This document shows positions 26,286 to 34,557 of a DNA stretch of 64,000 nt, piece after piece (position 1 is the stretch's first letter; each line of letters begins with the position of its first letter). The translations under genes were made by a program, and so were the position numbers. The notes under the pieces were generated by a model. It made no database searches. It was not told the origin of the DNA and saw only the letters and a list, made by a program, of their open reading frames with translations. The DNA is from Hyphomicrobiales bacterium (lineage in GTDB: Bacteria; Pseudomonadota; Alphaproteobacteria; Rhizobiales; Xanthobacteraceae), in contig JADJPN010000003.1 in NCBI GenBank assembly GCA_016713235.1, positions 1-64,000 on the forward strand, given 5' to 3'.

Positions 26286-27286
26286 AGGATTTCTGGCTTT
26301 CCTGCGGGCATCACTTGCTCGACCGCGATGAAGGCGGTGGGCTTGTCGTCACCGACGATTTTCTCAAAGTTTATTTTGCGCGGCCCGAACTGACACCGCC
26401 GCCGGAAGCCTGCGTGGTCGAGCGCGCGTTGCACGCGGCTCTGCTGGAAGAGCCGCGCCGTGCAGTGGGAGCGGACGAGATCGCGGCCATGGCCGACCCG
26501 GACGCCCGCGAGAACTGGCAGGTCGTTCTTGAGTTTCGCGATCATCTTCTGAAATATCCGACGCTGGAAGCGGCGTATCTCGCATTGATACGCGCGGGCG
26601 TCGGGCGCACGCCGCCGTTGTTCCTGAATCAACTCGTTCACGTGATCCTCAGAAACGTGCTCGACGAATGCGAAGACCCCTTCGTGTTGCGCGCGGGCGA
26701 GCTTTTCTTCCGCTCGCAGCGCGTGACGCTGCATGAAGGCTCGCTGCTGGTCGCCGACGAGGAGACCATTGCCGGCAATAATCCCGCGCAGGTTTCGCCG
26801 CTGGTCGGCATGCTCGGGATCGAAAAGTCGGCCGAGATCGACGTGCTCAACGACGACAGCGCGGAGAGCTATTACGAACGTAGCGACCGCTACGACATGG
26901 CCCTCGATCTGACCGCCGGCAGGCGCGGGCACGAGGCGCTCGGCGAAGTGATTGCGCGCTGGACGCGCCATCTGCTGGCGCTCGAAGCCAGCGTTGTTCC
27001 GGTGGTTGAACTCAAAGATGCCCGTTTCACCTGGTACGTGGGTCTTGACGCGGAAGGTACGAAGATCGGCGACATGCTCTGGAACGGCGAAGGCCTCGAT
27101 GAAGCTGCGCAGGGCCGCGTGGTGGCGCTCTACGCGCTCCGCGCCGAAGGCACTGATGCGGCGAATGAGCGGGACGCGCCGCCCGCCTACCTCATTCTGG
27201 GCATGACGGAAGAGAAGATGCTCCGCATGAAGCCGCAAAATCTCATCACAGGTTTGCAGGTGAAGCGGCTGGAGACCACGACATGA
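26282..27286 (+). CDS. DUF6352 family protein
   Basis: A 334-residue protein that overlaps both neighbours by four bases (ATGA). Its start KDFWLSCGHHLLDRDEGGGL is the family signature. Further blocks are FLNQLVHVILRNVLDECEDP near 118 and LFFRSQRVTLHEGSLLVADE near 140. No signal peptide or membrane segment. The family is nearly always found in this formate dehydrogenase neighbourhood; an assembly or targeting role is inferred and no reaction is known. Confidence 0.75.
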   Translation: MKDFWLSCGHHLLDRDEGGGLVVTDDFLKVYFARPELTPPPEACVVERALHAALLEEPRRAVGADEIAAMADPDARENWQVVLEFRDHLLKYPTLEAAYLALIRAGVGRTPPLFLNQLVHVILRNVLDECEDPFVLRAGELFFRSQRVTLHEGSLLVADEETIAGNNPAQVSPLVGMLGIEKSAEIDVLNDDSAESYYERSDRYDMALDLTAGRRGHEALGEVIARWTRHLLALEASVVPVVELKDARFTWYVGLDAEGTKIGDMLWNGEGLDEAAQGRVVALYALRAEGTDAANERDAPPAYLILGMTEEKMLRMKPQNLITGLQVKRLETTT

Positions 27287-27816
27287 GCAAGCCGTTGAAA
27301 ACGCTTCCGGTCGGCGTTGTTGTCGAGCGGCAGAAGGCGCAAAGCCAGTGGATCGATTACACGTGGCGGCCGGAGAGCGTGCTTCCCGGAATTCCGGACG
27401 CGAAGCCTTGGACGATTCTTTCGCAGACCGATGAAACCGCGTTGATTTATGCGGGTGCCGCTGAGATCGAGCTCCATCCGTCGGAGACGACGCAATATCG
27501 CGACAATCTGCTTTCTGAACAGCCAGTGCTGTGGGTCGTGCTTCGCGCGACCGATCTTGATCCGCCTTATGAGGTTTTCACGGTCACCGCCGATGGTGCC
27601 GAAGGCGAGGGGCTCGCTTACACGGGAAGCGACATCGTCGAGACCGTTCCGATGCCGGATCAGATCGCCGAGACGCTGATGAGTTTTGTGTCCGAGCACC
27701 ACGTCGAACGCGTATTCTTCAAGCGCAAGCGCACAGAAACGAACAAGGATGCGCTCGGGCGCAAGCCTGTGGTCGAGTCCGTGCCGCCCGCAGGCGGCGG
27801 CAGAGGACAGAAATGA
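27283..27816 (+). CDS. DUF3305 family protein
   Basis: A 177-residue protein with the family start LPVGVVVERQKAQSQWIDYT then WRPESVLPG. A block ALIYAGAAEIELHPSETTQY lies near 53-72 and LWVVLR near 85. A charged, flexible tail follows residue 150. It is coupled to DUF6352 upstream and DUF3306 downstream by four-base overlaps. DUF3305 and DUF3306 occur together in formate dehydrogenase operons and are presumed maturation factors. Confidence 0.82.
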   Translation: MSKPLKTLPVGVVVERQKAQSQWIDYTWRPESVLPGIPDAKPWTILSQTDETALIYAGAAEIELHPSETTQYRDNLLSEQPVLWVVLRATDLDPPYEVFTVTADGAEGEGLAYTGSDIVETVPMPDQIAETLMSFVSEHHVERVFFKRKRTETNKDALGRKPVVESVPPAGGGRGQK

Positions 27817-28523
27817 GCGAACCAGAAGATTTCCTGAAACGCTGGTCGCGGCGAAAACGTGAAGTCGCTGCCGAAGACGCTGCGGAATCTGCCGGTGCGA
27901 AAACCGACGCGCCAGTTGATGCTGCTGATGTCTCGCTCGAAACGAGCGCGAGCGAACAGACGGCTGCGAACGGCGAGGCCGCTGCCGAGGCGGGGGAACC
28001 TGCGTTCGATATTTCAAAACTGCCGTCGGTCGAATCCATCACCGCCGAAACAGACATCCGGCCGTTTCTCGCTACTGGCGTTCCCGCGCACCTGACTCAG
28101 GCCGCGCTGCGCAAGCTTTGGGTTACTGATCCGCAGATCCGCGACTTCATCGAGATGGCTGAGAACCAGTGGGACTTCAACGCGCCCGGAATTCCCGGTT
28201 TTGATTCGTCAGCGCCCGAGAATGTGAAAGAACTGGTCGCGCAGATCTTCAGCAAGACGAATGAGGTTTTGGAGAAAGTCGCGGACCAGGAAAAGACTCC
28301 GGTGGAAAATATTACCCCGTCTGAGTTCACCCCGGAAACTACGGAGACAGAAACTACTCCGTCGCTCGCCGAGACGAATGCAGATGCCAATGCGATGAGT
28401 CATGACGCAGAGCAGAGCGACAAATCGGCACATTCTACCGGTGCAGAGCGGCACGCTGTGTCTGATGACGAGCAATCGATTGCACCACTTCCGCGCCGTC
28501 ACGGTAGCGCGTTGCCGATCTAG
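27813..28523 (+). CDS. DUF3306 family protein
   Basis: A 236-residue protein. The N-terminus EDFLKRWSRRKREVAAE and the core LPSVESITAETDIRPFLATG then VPAHLTQAALRKLWVTDPQI with the DWNAPG-like block DFNAPGIPGF mark DUF3306. The N-terminal half between them is Ala/Glu-rich linker. After about residue 165 the protein is acidic, Thr/Ser/Glu-rich and low-complexity, and probably disordered. It closes the first accessory block; 148 bp separate it from the HTH-TorD gene. Confidence 0.82.
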   Translation: MSEPEDFLKRWSRRKREVAAEDAAESAGAKTDAPVDAADVSLETSASEQTAANGEAAAEAGEPAFDISKLPSVESITAETDIRPFLATGVPAHLTQAALRKLWVTDPQIRDFIEMAENQWDFNAPGIPGFDSSAPENVKELVAQIFSKTNEVLEKVADQEKTPVENITPSEFTPETTETETTPSLAETNADANAMSHDAEQSDKSAHSTGAERHAVSDDEQSIAPLPRRHGSALPI

Positions 28524-28559
28524 CTCCTTTCTTATTGCGACGCACAACGAAAATAGCTG

Positions 28560-28575
28560 CTGCCTATATAGGCAG
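28560..28575. promoter_or_regulatory. 16-bp palindrome CTGCCTATATAGGCAG, candidate operator
   Basis: A perfect 16-bp palindrome lies in the 148-bp gap before the HTH-TorD gene, 97 bp ahead of its ATG. Its dyad symmetry suits a dimeric helix-turn-helix protein, and the HTH-TorD product coded next is an obvious candidate ligand. A 12-base match (CCTATATAGGCA) recurs at 34455, inside the small gene at the end of the same operon. Confidence 0.4.
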
Positions 28576-28671
28576 AAGCTATTGCGGCTATTGCGCCTCG
28601 CGGATACGCTCTTTGAAATAATTCTGAAGAAGCGCTGATTCAAAGCGTTCCAATTCTAACCTGGAGGGAAG

Positions 28672-29451
28672 ATGCGCGATCAAGGCTTGGACAAAGCCAT
28701 TCGGTCCGTTGGCGGGGTGAGCGAACTCGCGCGCCGGATCGGGATTGCGCAGCCATCCGTCTCGAACTGGAATCGAGTCCCCGCGGAACGGGTCTCCGCT
28801 GTCGAAGCCGCCACCGGCATTTCACGCGCAATCCTTCGTCCGGATTTGTTCGGAACGGATTTTCATTTGAACGAAGCTCTGGATGAGATCGATGTCGCGC
28901 GCGCGCAGGAATACGCGCTGCTCGCCGTGCTGCTTGCGAAAGCTCCCGAAGCGGAGTTGCTCAAACGCCTCGAGAAACTCGATGGCGACGACAGCGACAT
29001 CGGTCGGGCGCATGCGGCACTTGCCGATGCCGCGGCCTTGATCAACGCAAAGCAGGTCGATCGCGAATACTTCGATCTCTTCATTGGTGTCGGTCGCGGC
29101 GAAATCCTGCCTTATGCGTCCTACTACCTCACGGGCTTCCTGCATGAGCGCCCGCTCGCGCGTCTGCGCGGCGATCTGTTCCTGCTCGGCATCGAAAAGA
29201 ACGAAGAGAATTCCGATCCGGAAGATCATGTCGCCTTCATGTGCGAGATCATGGCCGGCATTATCGGCAAGCGTTTCCCGGCGCCGGTTGGCGCGGATCG
29301 CGAGTTCTTCGAAAAACACATGAAGCCGTGGGTGAGCCGCTTTTTCGCGGATCTCGACGCCGCGGAGAACGCGAACTTCTATCGCAGCGTTGGCAAGCTT
29401 GGCCGCGTGTTCATTGAAATCGAAACGGAAGCTTTCGCGCTGCCCTCGTAA
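28672..29451 (+). CDS. TorD-family chaperone with N-terminal YdaS/Cro-type HTH
   Basis: A 259-residue fusion. Residues about 5-60 form a helix-turn-helix (GLDKAIRSVGGVSELARRIG then IAQPSVSNWNRVPAERV) of the YdaS/Cro kind, including an ISRAILRPDLFG tail. Residues about 70-255 are a TorD/DmsD-type all-helical redox-enzyme maturation chaperone (QEYALLAVLLAKAPEAELL, DLFIGVGRGEILPYASYYL then TGFLHERPLARLRGDL, HVAFMCEIMAGII). TorD proteins hold the Tat substrate until its cofactor is loaded. A good ribosome site (GGAGGG) precedes ATG 28672, and the Tat-signal formate dehydrogenase genes follow directly. The HTH suggests that it also controls the operon. Confidence 0.85.
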   Translation: MRDQGLDKAIRSVGGVSELARRIGIAQPSVSNWNRVPAERVSAVEAATGISRAILRPDLFGTDFHLNEALDEIDVARAQEYALLAVLLAKAPEAELLKRLEKLDGDDSDIGRAHAALADAAALINAKQVDREYFDLFIGVGRGEILPYASYYLTGFLHERPLARLRGDLFLLGIEKNEENSDPEDHVAFMCEIMAGIIGKRFPAPVGADREFFEKHMKPWVSRFFADLDAAENANFYRSVGKLGRVFIEIETEAFALPS

Positions 29452-29483
29452 GGCGCGCGAAGTCGAACTGGAGGAGGAAGGCG

Positions 29484-29684
29484 ATGAAACAGCAGGACAA
29501 GAAGGCGGTCGGACGGCGCGAATTCTTGCGCACGCTTGGCGCAGGCGCGGGGGTCGCTGCGGTAGCCGCAACTCCGATGGCCGCGACAAAGGCCGACGCG
29601 CAGACCAAAGACGATCCGAAGACCAAGGCGCGTTATCAGGATTCTGATCACGTGAAGACCTTCTATCGCGTGAACAGCTACTAA
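29484..29684 (+). CDS. Small Tat-signal formate dehydrogenase-associated protein
   Basis: A 66-residue protein with a twin-arginine start (GRREFLRTLGAGAGVAAVAA then TPMAA) and a short mature part ending in DSDHVKTFYRVNSY. It matches the small Tat-target family found just upstream of alphaproteobacterial periplasmic formate dehydrogenase alpha genes. Ribosome site GGAGGAAGG before ATG 29484. Only 12 bp separate it from the catalytic subunit. A structural or export role in the complex is inferred. Confidence 0.82.
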   Translation: MKQQDKKAVGRREFLRTLGAGAGVAAVAATPMAATKADAQTKDDPKTKARYQDSDHVKTFYRVNSY

Positions 29685-29696
29685 GAGGAGGCGCCC

Positions 29697-32651
29697 GTGC
29701 TGATTAAAAGAACAGAACGCGAAGCACGCCGCGGCCAGTTGGCCGTCGCGCTTGCCGGTAACACCAGTGGCGGGATGAACCGCCGTACATTCCTGCGCCG
29801 CTCCGGTCTTGCGGCCGGCGGTCTTGCCGCTGTCGGTGCGCTGCCGCTCGCCGGCGCGCGCAAGGCGGAAGCTGGCATTGCTCCCGCCGGAGCCAAGGTC
29901 ACGACGACGAAAGCGATCTGCACGCATTGTTCGGTGGGCTGCACCGTCGTCGCCGAAGTCGCGAACGGCGTCTGGGTCGGTCAGGAGCCGGGTTACAACA
30001 GCCCGATCAATCGCGGTTCGCATTGCGCCAAGGGTGCGTCGGTCCGCGAAATCGTGCACGGCGACCGTCGCCTGAAGTATCCGATGAAGCTCGTGAACGG
30101 CCAGTGGACCAGAATTTCCTGGGAAACGGCGATCAACGAAATCGGCGACAAGCTCGAAGCAATCCGGCAGAAGTCGGGACCGGAATCCGTGTACTGGCTT
30201 GGTTCGGCCAAGAGCTCGAACGAAGGCGCCTACATGAACCGTAAGTTCGCTGCCTATTGGGGCACGAACAACGTCGATCACCAGGCGCGTATCTGTCACT
30301 CGACCACGGTTGCAGGTGTTGCCAACACCTGGGGCTACGGCGCGATGACGAACAGCTACAACGACATCCGCACCTCGAAGACCGTCATCGTCATGGGCGG
30401 CAACCCGGCCGAAGCGCATCCGGTGTCACTGTTCCACCTGCTCACCGGTAAGGAGGAGCAGAAGCAGAATTTCATCGTGATCGAGCCGCGCCTGACGCGT
30501 ACCGCGGCGCACGCCAACGAATTCGTGCGCATCCGTTCGGGTACGGACATCCCCGTCATTTGGGGCATGCTGCACCACATCTTCAAGAATGGCTGGGAAG
30601 ACAAGGAATTCATTCAGCAGCGCGTCTACGGCATGGACGACATCCGCAAGGAAGTCGACAAGTGGACGCCGGAAGAAGTCGAGCGCGTCACCGGCGTGCC
30701 GGGCGAGCAGCTCAAGCGCGTCGCGGAGAAATTCGCGAAAGAACGTCCGTCGACGCTGGTCTGGTGTATGGGCGCGACCCAGCACACGGTCGGCACCGCG
30801 AACGTGCGCGCCTTCTGCATCCTCTTGCTCGCGACCGGCAATGTCGGTCAGGGCACGGGCAACGGCGCCAACATCTTCCGTGGCCACTGCAACGTGCAGG
30901 GTGCGACCGATATCGGTCTCGATATCGTGACGCTGCCGCTCTACTACGGCCTCGCTGAAGGTGCGTGGCGCCACTGGAGCCGTGTCTGGGAAACCGATTA
31001 CGACTGGTTCGTCCAGCGCTTCGGCGACGCGAAGATGATGGGCACGTCGGGTATTCCTTCGACGCGCTGGTTCGATGCGGCACTCTTGCCGAAGGATCAG
31101 GTCGCGCAGAAGGATATTCTCAAGGCCATGGTCATCTTCGGTCACGGCGGCAATACGGTTACCCGTATGCCGAAAGCGGCTGAAGGTATCGCGGCACTCG
31201 ATCTGCTCGTGGTCGCCGATCCGCATCCGACAACCTGGGCGGTGCTCGGCAACCGCAAAGAAAATACGTATCTGCTTCCGGCTGCGACCCAGTTCGAGTC
31301 AGCCGGTTCGCGTGTGGCTTCGAACCGCTCGTTCCAGTGGTACGACCCGGTGGTGAAGCCGATCTTCGAGGCCAAAGACGACCTCGAAATCATGTACCTC
31401 TTGGCCAAGAAGCTCGGCCTCGAAGACAAGATGTTCAAGAACATTAAGGTCACGAACAATCTTCCGCTTGCTGAAGATGTGCTCCGCGAAATCAATCGCG
31501 GTGGCTTCTCGACCGGCTATTGCGGCCAGTCGCCTGAGCGTCTCAAGGCGCACATGCAGCACCAGGAGAAGTTCGATCTCGTGACCTTGCGTGCGCCAAA
31601 GGATGCGCCGGCGGAAATCGCAGGCGACTACTACGGTCTGCCTTGGCCATGCTGGGGTACGCCCGAACTCAAGCACCCCGGAACGCATCGTCTCTACAAC
31701 ACGACGCTCCACGTCATGGATGGCGGTGGCACGTTCCGCGCCCGCTTCGGCGTCGAGCGTGAAGAGAAGCTGCCCGATGGTACGACCCGCAAGGTGAGCG
31801 TGCTCGCCGACGGCTCGTTCTCGGAAGGTTCGGAGTTGAAGGACGGTTATACGGAGTTCAACTACGGCGTGCTCAAGAAGCTCGGCTGGGACAAAGACCT
31901 CACCGACGCCGAGCGCGCGACGATCGAAAAGATCGGTGGCGGCCCGGACAAATCGGACGGCGTCTCTTGGTCAACCGACTTGTCGGGTGGCATTCAGCGC
32001 GTCTGTCTCAAGGTTCACGGCGTGATGCACTACGGTAACGCCAAGGCCCGTGCCAATGCGTGGAACTTGCCAGATCCGATCCCCGTGCATCGCGAACCGA
32101 TCTACACGCCGCGGCCCGATCTCGTCGCGAAGTATCCGACGCTACCCGATGCCAAGGCGCAGTTCCGCGTCCCGAACGTCGGCTTCTCGATCCAGAAGGC
32201 GGCGGTGGAGAAGGGAATTGCAAAACAGTTCCCGCTCATCTGCACCTCGGGCCGACTGGTCGAATACGAAGGCGGCGGCGAAGAAACCCGGTCCAACAAG
32301 TGGCTCGCGGAATTGCAGCAGGACAGTTTCATCGAAATCAATCCTGCCGACGCAAACGACCGCGGCATCAAGGACGGCCAGTGGGTCTTCGTCTCTGGTC
32401 CGGAAATGCCCGAAGGCAAGGTGTGCCGCGTGAAGGCGCTGGTCACACCACGCGTCGGCAAGGGCACGACCTGGATGCCGTTCCACTTCGCCGGCTGGTT
32501 CATGAACGAGGATCAGCGCAGCAAGTATCCGCAAGGAGCCGACCCGATCGTGCTGGGCGAAAGCGTCAACACGATCAACGGTTATGGCTATGACCCCGTG
32601 ACTGGCATGCAGGAGCCGAAGGCCATGCTTTGCCAGGTCCGTGCAGCATAA
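29697..32651 (+). CDS. fdhA: Tat-exported formate dehydrogenase, major (catalytic) subunit
   Basis: A 984-residue molybdopterin oxidoreductase. GTG 29697 follows an AAGAGGAGG ribosome site. A twin-arginine motif RRTFLRRSG near 30 shows export. Then come a 4Fe-4S site (CTHCSVGCTVV...SHCAKG) and the active-site region NNVDHQARICHSTTVAG, a Cys in place of Sec. Further on are NIFRGHCNVQGATDIGLD and a C-terminal cofactor-binding domain (CTSGRLVEYEGGGEETRSN). It oxidises formate in the periplasm and passes electrons to the Fe-S subunit and then the membrane cytochrome. Length is normal for FDH-N/O-type enzymes. Confidence 0.93.
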   Translation: MLIKRTEREARRGQLAVALAGNTSGGMNRRTFLRRSGLAAGGLAAVGALPLAGARKAEAGIAPAGAKVTTTKAICTHCSVGCTVVAEVANGVWVGQEPGYNSPINRGSHCAKGASVREIVHGDRRLKYPMKLVNGQWTRISWETAINEIGDKLEAIRQKSGPESVYWLGSAKSSNEGAYMNRKFAAYWGTNNVDHQARICHSTTVAGVANTWGYGAMTNSYNDIRTSKTVIVMGGNPAEAHPVSLFHLLTGKEEQKQNFIVIEPRLTRTAAHANEFVRIRSGTDIPVIWGMLHHIFKNGWEDKEFIQQRVYGMDDIRKEVDKWTPEEVERVTGVPGEQLKRVAEKFAKERPSTLVWCMGATQHTVGTANVRAFCILLLATGNVGQGTGNGANIFRGHCNVQGATDIGLDIVTLPLYYGLAEGAWRHWSRVWETDYDWFVQRFGDAKMMGTSGIPSTRWFDAALLPKDQVAQKDILKAMVIFGHGGNTVTRMPKAAEGIAALDLLVVADPHPTTWAVLGNRKENTYLLPAATQFESAGSRVASNRSFQWYDPVVKPIFEAKDDLEIMYLLAKKLGLEDKMFKNIKVTNNLPLAEDVLREINRGGFSTGYCGQSPERLKAHMQHQEKFDLVTLRAPKDAPAEIAGDYYGLPWPCWGTPELKHPGTHRLYNTTLHVMDGGGTFRARFGVEREEKLPDGTTRKVSVLADGSFSEGSELKDGYTEFNYGVLKKLGWDKDLTDAERATIEKIGGGPDKSDGVSWSTDLSGGIQRVCLKVHGVMHYGNAKARANAWNLPDPIPVHREPIYTPRPDLVAKYPTLPDAKAQFRVPNVGFSIQKAAVEKGIAKQFPLICTSGRLVEYEGGGEETRSNKWLAELQQDSFIEINPADANDRGIKDGQWVFVSGPEMPEGKVCRVKALVTPRVGKGTTWMPFHFAGWFMNEDQRSKYPQGADPIVLGESVNTINGYGYDPVTGMQEPKAMLCQVRAA

Positions 32652-32663
32652 GGAGCAACGACA

Positions 32664-33260
32664 ATGGCCCGTATGAAATTTCTCTGCGACGCCGACCGTT
32701 GCATCGAGTGCAACGCTTGCGTCACGGCTTGCAAGAACGAGCATGAAGTACCGTGGGGCATCAACCGCCGCCGCGTGGTGACCATCAACGACGGTCAGCC
32801 CGGCGAGCGTTCGGTCTCCATGGCCTGCATGCACTGCACTGACGCGCCTTGCGCGGCGGTGTGCCCGGTGAACTGCTTCTTCACCACCGCGGACGGCGTG
32901 GTGCTTCACTCGAAGGATCTCTGCATCGGCTGCGGCTACTGCTTCTATGCGTGCCCATTCGGCGCGCCGCAGTATCCGCGGGTCGGCAACTTCGGTTCGC
33001 GCGGCAAGATGGACAAGTGCACCTTCTGCGCTGGCGGTCCGAACCCGGAAAACACCGCCGCCAACTATGCGCAGTACGGCACCAACCGTCTCTCCGAAGG
33101 CAAGCTCCCGCTCTGCGCGGAGATGTGCTCGACCAAAGCGCTTCTTGCGGGCGACGGCGACATCATCGCGAAGATCTACAAGGAGCGTGTCGCCAAGCGC
33201 GGCTATGGCTCCGGTGCCTGGGGCTGGAAGACGGCCTATCGCGAGACGATCGCAGGCTAA
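32664..33260 (+). CDS. fdhB: Formate dehydrogenase iron-sulfur (beta) subunit
   Basis: A 198-residue electron-transfer subunit with four cluster motifs: CIECNACVTACKNEH near 13, CMHCTDAPCAAVCPVNC near 55, CIGCGYCFYACPFGAPQYP near 88, and a split C-terminal set CTFC and CAEMC near 115-155. Ribosome site AAGGAG before ATG 32664. It has no signal peptide of its own and probably hitch-hikes through Tat with the catalytic subunit. No C-terminal membrane helix is seen, unlike E. coli FdnH, so anchoring depends on the cytochrome subunit. Confidence 0.93.
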   Translation: MARMKFLCDADRCIECNACVTACKNEHEVPWGINRRRVVTINDGQPGERSVSMACMHCTDAPCAAVCPVNCFFTTADGVVLHSKDLCIGCGYCFYACPFGAPQYPRVGNFGSRGKMDKCTFCAGGPNPENTAANYAQYGTNRLSEGKLPLCAEMCSTKALLAGDGDIIAKIYKERVAKRGYGSGAWGWKTAYRETIAG

Positions 33261-33336
33261 TCGAGTTCGATGCGCGGCGGGGAAACCTGCCGCGCTACTT
33301 CCTGGGGCAAGAAGAATTAAAGACGGGAGTAGAAGC

Positions 33337-34329
33337 ATGAAGCTTCATACGCACATCCGTAATATCCTCGGCGCTTTTGCAGTCCTGCTTGCGCTGACAG
33401 TCGCAATGCCTGCGTCGGCGCAGCAAAACACCAATCCGCAGTCGCAATCTGTGACAGAAGAGCAGCTCCTGCGTGAGCTGAACAAGATCACCGGCCGCAT
33501 TACGCAGCCGAACCAGACCTTGTCCGTGCTTGAGCAGCCCGCCGGCCGCGAATGGCGCGAGTTCCATCAGGTGACATTGCGCTGGATCGCCGCGATTTCG
33601 ATCGTCGGCGTGCTTGCTCTCCTCGTGATCTTCTATCTGACGCGCGGCATGGTGAAGATCGAGGGCGGGCGCTCCGGCCGGACCATCATGCGCTTCAACG
33701 GTTTTGAGCGTTTCGTGCACTGGATGACGGCAACCTGTTTCATCATCCTTGCGCTCTCGGGTCTGAACATCACGTTCGGCAAGGCAATCTTGCTGCCGAT
33801 CATGAGCGCCGAAGCCTTCACTGCGATTTCGCAGTGGGGCAAGTACTTCCATAACTATCTGAGCTTCCCGTTCACCATCGGCACCATCATGATTTTCTTG
33901 ATGTGGGTCGGTGGAAACATTCCGAACAAGATGGACGTGGAATGGGTAAAGCGCGGTGGCGGTATCGTCGGCAAGGATCATCCGCCAGCAGCACGCTTCA
34001 ACGGCGGCCAGAAGATGATCTACTGGATCGTCGTCATCGGTGGTGCCGCGGTCGCGATCACGGGCTACATTCTGATGTTCCCGTTCTACGGCACGACGGT
34101 GAGCGGCGTGCAGCTGGCGCAGATCATCCACGGCATCGTGGCTGCGCTCTTCATCGCCGCCATGCTCGGGCACATCTATATCGGCACCATCGGTATGGAA
34201 GGTGCGTTCGAGGCCATGGGCACGGGCGAGGTCGATGTGAACTGGGCCAAGGAGCATCACAAGCTCTGGCTCGAAGAAGAAATGGGTAAGGGCAGCAGTG
34301 CTCGTGCCAAGGCGCAGCCAGCCGAATAG
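33337..34329 (+). CDS. fdhC: Formate dehydrogenase cytochrome b556 (gamma) subunit
   Basis: A 330-residue membrane subunit. ATG 33337 follows GGGAG and begins a signal-like segment (ILGAFAVLLALTVAMPASAQ), a periplasmic region of about 60 residues, a first TM (WIAAISIVGVLALLVIFYL), and then the cytochrome b fold. RFNGFERFVHWMTATCFIIL and further helices near 180, 225 and 265 carry His residues suited to bind two hemes (FERFVHWM, YFHNYL, QIIHGI, MLGHIYIG). It takes electrons from FdhB to quinone. Reading frames extending upstream of 33337 overlap fdhB and are not real. Confidence 0.9.
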   Translation: MKLHTHIRNILGAFAVLLALTVAMPASAQQNTNPQSQSVTEEQLLRELNKITGRITQPNQTLSVLEQPAGREWREFHQVTLRWIAAISIVGVLALLVIFYLTRGMVKIEGGRSGRTIMRFNGFERFVHWMTATCFIILALSGLNITFGKAILLPIMSAEAFTAISQWGKYFHNYLSFPFTIGTIMIFLMWVGGNIPNKMDVEWVKRGGGIVGKDHPPAARFNGGQKMIYWIVVIGGAAVAITGYILMFPFYGTTVSGVQLAQIIHGIVAALFIAAMLGHIYIGTIGMEGAFEAMGTGEVDVNWAKEHHKLWLEEEMGKGSSARAKAQPAE

Positions 34330-34363
34330 CCAGCGCGCCAAAAATAAGCCTGGAGGGTTTTAA

Positions 34364-34483
34364 ATGAAGAGTTTCTTGCTCGCCTGCGTTGCTGCTATCG
34401 GCATCGCACTTTGCTCCTGGGCGGTGTTGAACACCGTGCAGCTGCCGGCCGAATCCTATATAGGCACCGGCGTTCGTCTCTGA
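34364..34483 (+). CDS. 39-residue single-pass membrane peptide at the end of the formate dehydrogenase operon
   Basis: A short frame with a strong ribosome site (CTGGAGGG, 8 bp before ATG 34364), 34 bp after fdhC and followed at once by an intrinsic terminator. The product starts MKSFLLACVAAIGIALCSWA, one hydrophobic helix, and ends LPAESYIGTGVRL. Position, ribosome site and hydrophobicity together argue that it is translated. It may be a small membrane partner of the formate dehydrogenase cytochrome subunit. I do not recognise a named family. Confidence 0.65.
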   Translation: MKSFLLACVAAIGIALCSWAVLNTVQLPAESYIGTGVRL

Positions 34484-34501
34484 GCAGAGCATCGACTACA
34501 T

Positions 34502-34540
34502 AAAAACGCCCGGCAGCAATGCCGGGCGTTTTTGCTTTTT
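34502..34540 (+). terminator. Intrinsic terminator of the exported formate dehydrogenase operon
   Basis: AACGCCCGGCA and TGCCGGGCGTT form a perfect GC-rich stem with a GCAA loop, preceded by an A-run and followed by TTTTTGCTTTTT. The flanking A and T runs make it able to stop transcription from both sides, so it may also serve the convergent tupA. Confidence 0.9.
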
Positions 34541-34557
34541 CGTTGTTGCGGGCGATA

